Virus record (IMG/VR): IMGVR_UViG_3300035199_001057
Location: 1-64,000 of that record
Source: a virus
Length of the DNA: 64,000 bases
Strand: one strand, 5' to 3'
Part shown: piece after piece, positions 45,773-52,637 of the stretch
Position numbering within the stretch: position 1 is the first letter of the stretch
Layout of the letters: each line of letters begins with the position of its first letter
Notes under the pieces: generated by a model
What the model was told of the DNA's origin: nothing
The model's database searches: none
What the model saw: the letters and a program-made list of their open reading frames with translations, nothing else
Program-made: the position numbers and the translations under genes

Positions 45773-47955
45773 GTGCGCTGCTCATTTGAATCCGGCATCG
45801 TGCCTTCTTTGGCTTTCTCTTTTTTGGCCTTCGGTGGTTTGCCGAGAACGAGCGCGTTTTTGTGGCCGGTCAACTCTCCGAGCTTGGCTCTTAGTAGGGA
45901 ATTCCGCTTGGACCAGGGGGTCGTGGACCAAAATAGCTTGTTTGCTGATAGTCTTGTGGTGTTGCGAGTGCCCGGGCCGAAGAGGTCATATAGTTGTACC
46001 ATGGTCTGACCCGTTAACGGTTTGCCGCTGATGTCTTTAATGGAAGGAACATGCCAGACGCACATGCGCGCCCACTTTTCTTTTACCTTCTCCCAACTGC
46101 CCAGAACCAGGCACAACTCTTCCGCATAAACTGTTTTGCCCCCTGTCAAGGGCTTCACGGTCTTTTTGTCAGGATCCTTCATATCCGGAATCACCGACGG
46201 CATGTTGTTTTGAAAGTGCCACCATTCGGTTTTACGATAATGCATAAATTGTTCGCCGGCTGCGAGTTTCCTGACGTTTCCTGTTTTGCCGCGGCTGCCC
46301 TTCCCGGGAGGGATGCTATCAAAACCATTCTCCTTGGCGAGAGCGGTAAAACTAAAGCATAAGACGCGCTGCTCGATGGTCGTAAATGACATTACGCCGC
46401 CGGCGCCGGTACGGGGCACAATAACGTCCAACTTGCGCCACCCTATATCTGTAATGTCAACCGGTGCGTCCCATGCGCCTCCCGACAATTTGTCCCAATA
46501 ATTCAGTTGGCCTTCGCTCTTCATTTTAGCCATTTTGGCTTGATGCTCGGCGACATTTTTTTTCTTTTGCTTCGACGACACTCCTTTCTCCGTCTTGAGA
46601 AATTCCGCATACACGTCGTCGGCCAGCCAGTCGTCATCATTGAATTCATCCAGCGACGGCCGCGGTTTCGCCGCGGCGCCCATCCCGACCGTTGCTCCTT
46701 CCCATGGTTGCTCCGTTGGCTCTTGTACGGCAACTGGCTTGGTGTCCAACATGTTGTAGCCTTCCTTGCACCAGGCTTTCTTTGGCCCTTTTAATGTAGC
46801 TTGTACTTTGCAAGCGCCCGGGAGATCCCACGCGTGGTCGGCCTTGAGCAGCTGTATCGCTTCGGCGGCGTCCTTCCAGGCGCCTTCGGCTTGGGTGGCC
46901 TTCGTCCATTCGGCTGCTATTCGTGGATTTATAACCTGGCACCACGTGTGCCACCGATTTTCCTCGTTTTCATCTACCGTTATAATAAAGGGCATCTTGT
47001 CGGCCCACGTTCTGTCTTTGTATACGTAGGGGGCTGCGGCGCCTGTCTTCTTTGCGCGAGTGCTATGAAACGGCGCGGAGGCCATATTCAAGTCGATGGC
47101 TCGGCCGAGATGGTGAAAAGAAAAGAAGCCTTCTCCGGGGCCTTGCGGATTTCGGGCCGTTGATGAGCGACCGATTCCAGCAGTGGTGAAAACTCCACCT
47201 CGCGCCTTTACTTCTTTGTAAAGCTTTACGAAGTGGGGGATAATATCCTTGCGGAACCAGTTCTGGCCGGCTTTCTGGCTTGTCTGCCCCAAAAAGTAGG
47301 GGGATGATGGGGCAACCCCGCTAGCGGCGAGGGAATCGGAAGCATCCGCAATTCCAATAAAGCCCGGATGTGGAGGATCAACCGCGGCCACCTGCGCGTC
47401 TGCTTCCGCCTGTGTTAACGGCTTGTCGGGCTGAGCGGCGGGGGCCTGCGGGGTCGCTGTCATCGATTCTTGGGCTACGGCGGTGTCCCCTGGCGGCCCA
47501 TCGCGGGTTACTTTAAGAAGCGTTGGCCCGGAAAAGCTTTTCATGTTTTTAAAGGTCACTTCAACTTCGGATCCCACTCTAATTCCACCCTGCGGAGTTG
47601 CCATACCATCGAGTTTATCGACCGGCGCGTAAAACGTTGGATAACAGCTGATCCGCGGAAAATCATCGGCCGCGGCCGGCACTGGAAGAAATGTATGAAC
47701 CTCGGGAATGCGGGCGATAACCCGTACGTGTTCCTTGGAACTTATGGTGACATTATCCAACTGAAGCAAGACTACTGCCTTAAACTGAGTCTGGCTATTA
47801 AGTTTGTTCGGCTCAAAAGTTTCGATCATTGACTGTCGAAGCTGCTTAAAAGAATTAGCTAATTTGGGATCTAGGAGCGGTTGGTCTTCCAGAGCCACGT
47901 GGATTGAATCATTGATGGTGGAATTAAAAATTCCGCCGAGGGCGTCATCAGGCAT
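45769..47955 (-). CDS. Baseplate hub protein with M15-type D,D-/L,D-peptidase
   Basis: A 728-residue protein. Residues ~55-155 look like an OB-fold domain, as in T4 gp5. A Pro/Ala/Gln-rich linker (~160-200) follows. Zinc-peptidase family M15 motifs are present: SFHHLGRAID with His281 and Asp288, and EWWH with Glu577 as base and His580 as third ligand. Such enzymes cut peptide cross-links or stems in peptidoglycan. T4 gp5 carries a lysozyme instead, so here a peptidase may open the cell wall at injection. The stretch between the first two ligands and the third is about 290 residues, far longer than usual, and contains a charged Lys/Glu-rich insert. Start and stop overlap neighbours as TAATG and ATGA. 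Confidence 0.8.
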   Translation of the reverse strand: MPDDALGGIFNSTINDSIHVALEDQPLLDPKLANSFKQLRQSMIETFEPNKLNSQTQFKAVVLLQLDNVTISSKEHVRVIARIPEVHTFLPVPAAADDFPRISCYPTFYAPVDKLDGMATPQGGIRVGSEVEVTFKNMKSFSGPTLLKVTRDGPPGDTAVAQESMTATPQAPAAQPDKPLTQAEADAQVAAVDPPHPGFIGIADASDSLAASGVAPSSPYFLGQTSQKAGQNWFRKDIIPHFVKLYKEVKARGGVFTTAGIGRSSTARNPQGPGEGFFSFHHLGRAIDLNMASAPFHSTRAKKTGAAAPYVYKDRTWADKMPFIITVDENEENRWHTWCQVINPRIAAEWTKATQAEGAWKDAAEAIQLLKADHAWDLPGACKVQATLKGPKKAWCKEGYNMLDTKPVAVQEPTEQPWEGATVGMGAAAKPRPSLDEFNDDDWLADDVYAEFLKTEKGVSSKQKKKNVAEHQAKMAKMKSEGQLNYWDKLSGGAWDAPVDITDIGWRKLDVIVPRTGAGGVMSFTTIEQRVLCFSFTALAKENGFDSIPPGKGSRGKTGNVRKLAAGEQFMHYRKTEWWHFQNNMPSVIPDMKDPDKKTVKPLTGGKTVYAEELCLVLGSWEKVKEKWARMCVWHVPSIKDISGKPLTGQTMVQLYDLFGPGTRNTTRLSANKLFWSTTPWSKRNSLLRAKLGELTGHKNALVLGKPPKAKKEKAKEGTMPDSNEQRT

Positions 47956-48260
47956 TAGTTATTATCTCCTTGGATGATGTCAAGTAAATCCTCTTTGTCG
48001 CTTTCATCTAGGGCGGCCGGCGCACTTTGATTTTTGTTCAGTATAGAAGTGAGCTTAACAAGCTGTTCGTTGGAACGTTGGAGGGTTTCCACATATTTGG
48101 ACGCGATGAGTCCCAAGTTCTTGTGTGTTTCAATATCGTTATTTTTCTTTAGCTCTTGGAACAGATCTGTCAAGAGCGCTGATGTGATCGCGCGATCGTT
48201 GCGAATATTGGCAATTGCCTCTTCTAGATATTCCTCTAGGTCTTTTATATCTCGTCCCAC
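47955..48260 (-). CDS. Small helical acidic protein
   Basis: A 101-residue, probably all-helical protein beginning with a GTG at 48260. GGGAG lies about 11 bases upstream, a long spacing. The sequence is heptad-like (IRNDRAITSALLTDLFQELKK, split in the family sense into two helices) and ends in an acidic tail with DKEDLLDIIQGD. The gene overlaps the 3' end of the sigma factor and overlaps the hub gene start as TAATG. It has no recognised family. In T4-like phages small helical proteins near these genes can be scaffolding, clamp-related or terminase-small-like, but nothing here decides. Confidence 0.45.
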   Translation of the reverse strand: MGRDIKDLEEYLEEAIANIRNDRAITSALLTDLFQELKKNNDIETHKNLGLIASKYVETLQRSNEQLVKLTSILNKNQSAPAALDESDKEDLLDIIQGDNN

Positions 48261-48937
48261 CCTTTTTTAAACTCCCTATATCTTTTTCTTATGCGATTTA
48301 AAGAGCTTACGACTTGTTTGGTGTTTAAGCCGGTTATCTCTCGTATGTATAGATAAATAGCTTTTTTGTTAAAAATTTCTATTTTTTCAGCGTCATCAAA
48401 AAGAACTTGAATTGCTTGTACTGTTTTCTTTTCATTAGGTTTCAAGGGAAGGGTGTGCCACGAGTCGATTTCTTTTTTAAGATTGAGAAAAAATTCTAAT
48501 TTGATGCTATCTTCAATAATTGTATTCTGTTCAATCAAAGAAGGATCTGTCTTTTCATCTCCTGATCTTTTGTCGATATAGAAGTCTTCAAGCAAGATCT
48601 CTTTGCGGGCCTTTTTGCTCGTTTTCTTCACTTGAGCAATAAACCAATTTTTAGTAACGACACTAAAATAAGTGAATGCCTTGGAGCCCTTATTGGGATC
48701 ATATTTATTTAAAATGGTAATTAGCCAATTTTTACAATCGTCCCGAAGGGCTTCCGAGTTGGGCAACGTGTTGAATTTATAGGTAAAAACGATTTTATCA
48801 ACCATTTCATCGAAGACCGGTCCAATAAATTCCTTATATAAATCGTTACGAAGCTTAGAGTCCTCAGTATTACAATACGCTACTATGGCATCTTCATGAT
48901 CTTGCGTAAAATAATAATTTTTTCTTTTACGCGTCAT
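48245..48937 (-). CDS. 55: Late-transcription sigma factor, T4 gp55-like
   Basis: A 230-residue protein resembling T4 gp55 (185 residues), the sigma that directs RNA polymerase to late promoters with gp33 and the sliding clamp. The central part, with DPNKGSKAFTYFSVVTKNWF, corresponds to the sigma region-2-like core: conserved aromatic residues follow a KG motif and precede a helix ending in QVKK. The C-terminus is basic and helical (VVSSLNRIRKRYREFKKGW). The ATG at 48937 has GAGGAAG upstream. It overlaps the next gene by 16 bases. It predicts late-type regulation of the structural block, although T4-type TATAAATA boxes were not seen in the gaps. Confidence 0.8.
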   Translation of the reverse strand: MTRKRKNYYFTQDHEDAIVAYCNTEDSKLRNDLYKEFIGPVFDEMVDKIVFTYKFNTLPNSEALRDDCKNWLITILNKYDPNKGSKAFTYFSVVTKNWFIAQVKKTSKKARKEILLEDFYIDKRSGDEKTDPSLIEQNTIIEDSIKLEFFLNLKKEIDSWHTLPLKPNEKKTVQAIQVLFDDAEKIEIFNKKAIYLYIREITGLNTKQVVSSLNRIRKRYREFKKGWDEI

Positions 48938-49247
48938 CTATTTCTTCCTCTAGGTCTTCGCCTTCTTCATCATCCTGATAAAGATAAAACGTCCTAAAAT
49001 TGTCGCACTCTTGTGAGAGTACTTTCGAGTGTTCTAGCAGATTGGAAAGTGTGGGGTCGCCCATAAAGTTCTCCATATTGTAAACAACATCAACATGTTC
49101 AGCATATTCATGAATCTTTTCAATCAGATCGTCAAGCTGCCGCTGAAAATTTAAGAACCGCCTTAGTAGCTGGATTATGTACCAAATTAAAACAAAGTTT
49201 AACAAGGCGGAAAAGCACAATAATATTGCTGTAAAGTCTATTGTCAT
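48927..49247 (-). CDS. Small membrane-anchored protein upstream of the sigma factor
   Basis: A 106-residue protein. Residues ~6-28 form a clear N-terminal membrane helix (AILLCFSALLNFVLIWYII). A basic stretch, a helical region (residues ~35-85) and an acidic C-terminus with EEGEDLEEEIDD follow. I recall similar short membrane proteins next to gp55-like genes in marine T4-like phages, but know of no assigned function. It overlaps the sigma gene and is itself overlapped by the zinc-ribbon gene by 4 bases, so all three are likely co-translated. Confidence 0.6.
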   Translation of the reverse strand: MTIDFTAILLCFSALLNFVLIWYIIQLLRRFLNFQRQLDDLIEKIHEYAEHVDVVYNMENFMGDPTLSNLLEHSKVLSQECDNFRTFYLYQDDEEGEDLEEEIDDA

Positions 49248-49492
49248 CGTTTCTTCTCTAACTCCTTCATTTGCGCGGCTAAATCTACTTTTGAATTCTC
49301 TATAAACTCCTTCGTTACATCTCCCGTTCGCTTTTTAATGATTTTTGGCTTAGAGAGATTGGTGAACGAAGTGGGTATTCTGTTTACGTTCTTGCCGGCG
49401 CATAAAGCACAACATTCGCATGTTTCAGACATAGTATGCCGTACTTTAAACGTTTCTTCGCAGTCCACGCACTCATAGAGATAAATGGGCAT
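49244..49492 (-). CDS. FmdB-like zinc ribbon protein
   Basis: An 82-residue protein starting MPIYLYECVDCEETF, the usual opening of the FmdB/zinc-ribbon family (MPIYEYxCxxC). Cys8 and Cys11 make the first zinc-binding pair and CALC (28-31) the second, with an extra CEC just before. The C-terminal half is basic and helical. FmdB-type proteins are called putative regulatory proteins; their function in phages is unknown, though small zinc ribbons often contact RNA polymerase or nucleic acid. The ATG follows the previous stop directly, with GGGGG upstream. Proximity to the gp55-like sigma makes a transcription role attractive but unproven. Confidence 0.7.
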   Translation of the reverse strand: MPIYLYECVDCEETFKVRHTMSETCECCALCAGKNVNRIPTSFTNLSKPKIIKKRTGDVTKEFIENSKVDLAAQMKELEKKR

Positions 49493-49732
49493 TTAAGCCC
49501 CCTCAGATACCTTATCCTCGTCAAGCTCTGACGCTGCAGCCTCGAACTGCTCTGAAGTGTGTTCATTAAATTTAACCAGTGGCGGGTTAATTACGACAAG
49601 GCCTTCTTCGCTCTGCTTCACTTTAAAAGCCTCAAATACGGGTACAATATCCGTTTGTTCCATGAGGCTCTTTTGTAGGGCCATCATAATGGCACCAATT
49701 GCTTGTTTTGATAATTTCATTTCTTGTGACAT
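49493..49732 (-). CDS. Small conserved phage protein
   Basis: A 79-residue protein. I chose the ATG at 49732, which has GGAGG 5 bases upstream, over a TTG at 49744. The sequence MSQEMKLSKQAIGAIMMAL, followed by Q-K-S-L-M-E-Q-T-D-I-V-P-V, matches a small protein I remember from T4-like marine phages, where it is annotated only as hypothetical. The first half is helical; the second has an NPPLVKF strand and an acidic end. It sits one base after the APS kinase gene and directly before the zinc ribbon gene, at the border between the glycan island and the regulatory genes. Confidence 0.6.
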   Translation of the reverse strand: MSQEMKLSKQAIGAIMMALQKSLMEQTDIVPVFEAFKVKQSEEGLVVINPPLVKFNEHTSEQFEAAASELDEDKVSEGA

Positions 49733-49733
49733 A

Positions 49734-50468
49734 CTATCCTCCAATTTCGTTGAGTATGAATTTTTCCAGTTTAGAGATGCTGTAGCTCTCTGATTCTAGA
49801 TCGGTTGACACCACCAAATCCGCGGCGACAGGTTCGTCAAACGCATCGGAAATGCCGGTGAAATTGTGTACTTTGTTCGGGTCGCCATCGGGCAAGATGG
49901 CCCGGGCGTAAAGCCCTTTGGTGTCGCGTCGTTTAAGCTCTTCTACATTGCAATGAATATAAACTAATTTGGACTGGGGGGTTGACTGGCGCACGTGTTG
50001 GCGAGTGGTGTTATAAGGATTGATGGCTGACATGATACAGACCACGTTGTTGCGTCCTAAAACTTTTCCAACAAAGGAGAGTCTTTTAATGTTCTCTTCG
50101 CGATCTTTTCGCGAGAAGCCCAAGTCCTTGCAAAGGTTATCTCGATATTCATCCCCGTCGATCACTTCTACCTTGATGCCGCGCGATTTTAAACGTTGCG
50201 CGGCCGCGCGGGCTAACGTAGTCTTCCCGGCGCCGGACATCCCTGTCATTTGTATATACAATCCCTTTGTTTTCCCCCAGCTTATCTTATTCCATGTACG
50301 CTCGTGAAGTGTAAATAGTCCTAACATTAAGAGATGATAGGCCAATGCGACCAGACCTGTCTTTGTGAGCGAACCTGTGGCAGCATAAGTCAGTGCCGAG
50401 AGGATTATAAGACCGAGAAACTTCCATGTGAGCGCTTTCGCAAAACTTCTTTTAGCGGAATCAATCAA
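49734..50468 (-). CDS. cysC: Adenylylsulfate (APS) kinase with N-terminal DUF2061 membrane domain
   Basis: A 244-residue protein in two parts. Residues ~1-60 match the DUF2061 small membrane domain: basic SFAKALTWKF, hydrophobic segments, then LHERTWNKISWG. Residues ~68-244 are APS kinase (CysC), with P-loop GMSGAGKT (76-83), DGDEYRDNL and FSRKDREENI, and the later AINPY and lid region KGLYARA. The enzyme phosphorylates adenylylsulfate to PAPS, the sulfate donor. The start is a TTG at 50468 with GGAGG 7 bases upstream, overlapping the HAD stop; an upstream in-frame ATG at 50564 would overlap that gene by 104 bases. No ATP sulfurylase is seen, so APS must come from the host. A sulfotransferase lies 6 kb upstream. 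Confidence 0.85.
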   Translation of the reverse strand: MIDSAKRSFAKALTWKFLGLIILSALTYAATGSLTKTGLVALAYHLLMLGLFTLHERTWNKISWGKTKGLYIQMTGMSGAGKTTLARAAAQRLKSRGIKVEVIDGDEYRDNLCKDLGFSRKDREENIKRLSFVGKVLGRNNVVCIMSAINPYNTTRQHVRQSTPQSKLVYIHCNVEELKRRDTKGLYARAILPDGDPNKVHNFTGISDAFDEPVAADLVVSTDLESESYSISKLEKFILNEIGG

Positions 50469-50802
50469 AAAGGTCCTCCATTGTCTTGCCCCAATTGGTA
50501 AAATGGTAAGCGCGGTCGTCGATATAGACCTTCGCTGGTACCTTAGTGTTCGTAATCTCCGCAAAATAAGAGTCTAGATCGTATTTTTTCAGCCATTCTT
50601 CAATAACTGGGACGCTACGGCTGGAAAAGACGACGAGACGGTAGCCCTCTTCTTTGAGGCGCTTAATGGCGTCAACTGCGCCTTCCATGGGGGGGTCATA
50701 GGCGTTATCCATTCCTTGCCAGCGTTTCGAATATCGATGAATCACTCCATCAAAGTCAATCGCGATGGTATTTTTCTTTACCTCATCATCAATTTCTTTC
50801 AT
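50461..50802 (-). CDS. HAD-superfamily phosphatase
   Basis: A 113-residue small HAD hydrolase. Motif I is IAIDFDGVIH, with nucleophile Asp16 and Asp18; motif II is VVFSSR, with a Ser in the usual Ser/Thr place; a late acidic motif is VYIDDRAYHF. There is no cap domain. Short HAD proteins of this type occur widely in phages and nucleotide-sugar clusters, where they remove phosphate from sugars or nucleotides; the substrate here is unknown. The ATG at 50802 has a perfect AGGAGG, overlaps the dehydrogenase stop as ATGA, and the gene's own stop overlaps the APS kinase start. One possibility is removal of adenosine 3',5'-bisphosphate left by sulfotransfer, but no sequence evidence supports that. 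Confidence 0.75.
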   Translation of the reverse strand: MKEIDDEVKKNTIAIDFDGVIHRYSKRWQGMDNAYDPPMEGAVDAIKRLKEEGYRLVVFSSRSVPVIEEWLKKYDLDSYFAEITNTKVPAKVYIDDRAYHFTNWGKTMEDLFD

Positions 50803-51638
50803 GCTTTCCTCCTGGATGTCGCACCTTCAATTTCTTCCCAATCAGCATTTTCTCTTACTTCGATGTTTTTTTGCCATGCCGCGCTTAAAAGGGTGGGGCT
50901 TACATTCACTTCCTTGAAAAAATTAATAAACGCGTTGATATCTTTAGGAAAACACTTGCCCCCAAAGCCAAGCTTTCCGTCGTGACCAGGGACGTCGACG
51001 TGAGAGTTTCCCACACGACCGTCGGACAAGAATCCGCACATTATATTTGGCCAATCAAGACCTAATTGGTCGGCGGCTTGCTTCATTTCATTCATATAAG
51101 AAATTTTAGTGGCGAAGAAACAATTACACATGTACTTTATAAATTCGGCAGATGTGCTATCAGTGCTAATAATGGGTGTGTGTTGGAATCGATCGCGATA
51201 TAGCGCCCTTACGCGGTCGCAGGCGTCTTCGGATCCGCCTATGATAATTCGTGAGGCGTTTATAAAATCCAAGCGAGCAGAACGTTCCGTAAGAAATTCT
51301 GGATTAAACACAATCTCAAAGTCTGGAAACTCTTGTGCTAGGAGTTCTGTGGTGCCGGGTACAACGGTCGATTTTAAAATAAAGATGGAGTTGGGGTTGG
51401 CAGGCGATGCGCGGCGGAAAACATCTCTCACAATGGATAGGTCGATTTTATTGCCGTTCTCCAGATTCATTGGAGTAGGCACGCATACAAAAACAAACTC
51501 GCAATTAAGCACCTCTTCTAAAGTGTGGAGGCTTTTTTTATCATCCGCATCATACACGCAAACATGCGCATGTAACGCATATGCGCTAGCGACTGCCGAA
51601 CCCACAAAGCCGTTTCCTATAATTCCAACGGTATACAT
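50799..51638 (-). CDS. Short UDP-glucose/GDP-mannose-type 6-dehydrogenase
   Basis: A 279-residue nucleotide-sugar dehydrogenase. The N-terminal Rossmann fold has GNGFVG (8-13), then CVPTP (52-56) and STVVPGTT. The central domain has NPEFL near residue 112, Lys168 in EFIKYMCN and the catalytic Cys229 in GGKCFPKD. The family oxidises C6 of UDP-glucose or a related sugar to the uronic acid using NAD. Full-length enzymes have ~390-450 residues; this one stops soon after the catalytic Cys and lacks the C-terminal UDP-binding domain. The reading frame ends cleanly and overlaps the next gene, so it is probably a genuine short form. The 51-base gap upstream and weak ribosome site hint at a local transcription boundary. 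Confidence 0.8.
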   Translation of the reverse strand: MYTVGIIGNGFVGSAVASAYALHAHVCVYDADDKKSLHTLEEVLNCEFVFVCVPTPMNLENGNKIDLSIVRDVFRRASPANPNSIFILKSTVVPGTTELLAQEFPDFEIVFNPEFLTERSARLDFINASRIIIGGSEDACDRVRALYRDRFQHTPIISTDSTSAEFIKYMCNCFFATKISYMNEMKQAADQLGLDWPNIMCGFLSDGRVGNSHVDVPGHDGKLGFGGKCFPKDINAFINFFKEVNVSPTLLSAAWQKNIEVRENADWEEIEGATSRRKA

Positions 51639-51689
51639 TGTTCTATTTTATCCTATTTTTCAATATTTTTAAGACCTTGGATGCGGAAT

Positions 51690-51974
51690 TTACTTTAATT
51701 TGTCGGTCTTGAGGTAGGGATCATCACCATACATTTTAGTACTACCCTGTTGGTATAACTTTTGGAGGTCGCCAGTGGCCACCATATGGTTAACCACTTC
51801 ATCTATCTCTTGAATTAAATCATTTCTTTGAGAGTTTACCACATTGGTAATGCGGCATGCGTTCGCTATCTCTTTGTCTGTCGCATTTTTCTTGCGCTTA
51901 ATATCTTCAGCCGCCCATATGCGCAAATTGGTGATGGTAAGCTTGTCAATCAAGTTTCCTAAAGTATCTGCCAT
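51690..51974 (-). CDS. Small helical protein resembling DUF4254
   Basis: A 94-residue all-helical protein. I chose the ATG at 51974, with AAGGAAC upstream, over a longer start at 52001 that overlaps the previous gene. MADTLGNLIDKLTITNLRIW, then S/N-Q-R-N-D-L-I-Q-E-I-D-E, recalls the DUF4254 family, whose members accompany polysaccharide and glycosyltransferase genes and have no known activity. The match is from memory and is only a resemblance. Its place next to a FkbM-type methyltransferase inside the glycan island agrees with such a role. Confidence 0.6.
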   Translation of the reverse strand: MADTLGNLIDKLTITNLRIWAAEDIKRKKNATDKEIANACRITNVVNSQRNDLIQEIDEVVNHMVATGDLQKLYQQGSTKMYGDDPYLKTDKLK

Positions 51975-51982
51975 TTTGTTCC

Positions 51983-52636
51983 TTATTCTTTTCTTTCCCA
52001 CACAGTGTTAAAATTGGCTGGTTCCGGGGTGCTATTATCCCAGAATTCATAAAATTTTCGCTCGTATATATTATAGTAGGGGTCGTCCTGAAATTTAAGG
52101 GGCTCATAGCCCCATTGAGCCAGGTGGTTGGTAGTATCATCGACTGAGAAATTGCCGTGGTGGACTGTTTCGGCCCGGATGTAGCGCGGCAAAATCTTTT
52201 CAAAATCTACGCCTTGCAAAAGGGGCAAATCTAGCCCTTCAATATCTATCTGCAGTAGCTCAAACTCGACTCCTATTAAATTATATTTCTCTAAAAGAGG
52301 GTAAAGTTCTAAATAGGGCACCTCAACACTCGTCGTTTTCGTGTTCAAGACGCTTGCTTGTTCGTGGGAATTGTGAGAGGGACGATTCGCGCGATAGTAC
52401 AACGGTATAGTCCCTGAATCGGCGTGTTTGGCTTGTAACTTGGGCGTCACAATGGCCACTTGTTCAAAAAAGCAATTCTGATATTGGGAATAATATTCCT
52501 TAAGCTTTTTAAAGCTGGCGGGGTGAGGCTCCACGAAGAGCCCTGAAAGGCCTGGCCGTTCCTCAAAGAGCGCCCACACCATATCACTATGCGATTTTCC
52601 CACATTTGCGCCGAGTTGTACCACGTCGATAGACAA
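51983..52636 (-). CDS. FkbM-like SAM-dependent methyltransferase
   Basis: A 217-residue protein. Residues 5-15 (VVQLGANVGKS) make the SAM-binding glycine-rich loop, FVEPHPASF is the acidic motif II, and LLQIDIEGLDLPLLQGV is the FkbM-type motif with the acidic residues that follow the conserved D-I/V-E-G. FkbM-family enzymes O-methylate hydroxyl groups, often on sugars of surface polysaccharides or antibiotics. The start is a TTG at 52636, one base after the previous stop, with GGAAGAG upstream; an ATG four bases further out is in another frame. It is one of three FkbM domains in the island. Confidence 0.75.
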   Translation of the reverse strand: MSIDVVQLGANVGKSHSDMVWALFEERPGLSGLFVEPHPASFKKLKEYYSQYQNCFFEQVAIVTPKLQAKHADSGTIPLYYRANRPSHNSHEQASVLNTKTTSVEVPYLELYPLLEKYNLIGVEFELLQIDIEGLDLPLLQGVDFEKILPRYIRAETVHHGNFSVDDTTNHLAQWGYEPLKFQDDPYYNIYERKFYEFWDNSTPEPANFNTVWERKE

Positions 52637-52637
52637 T

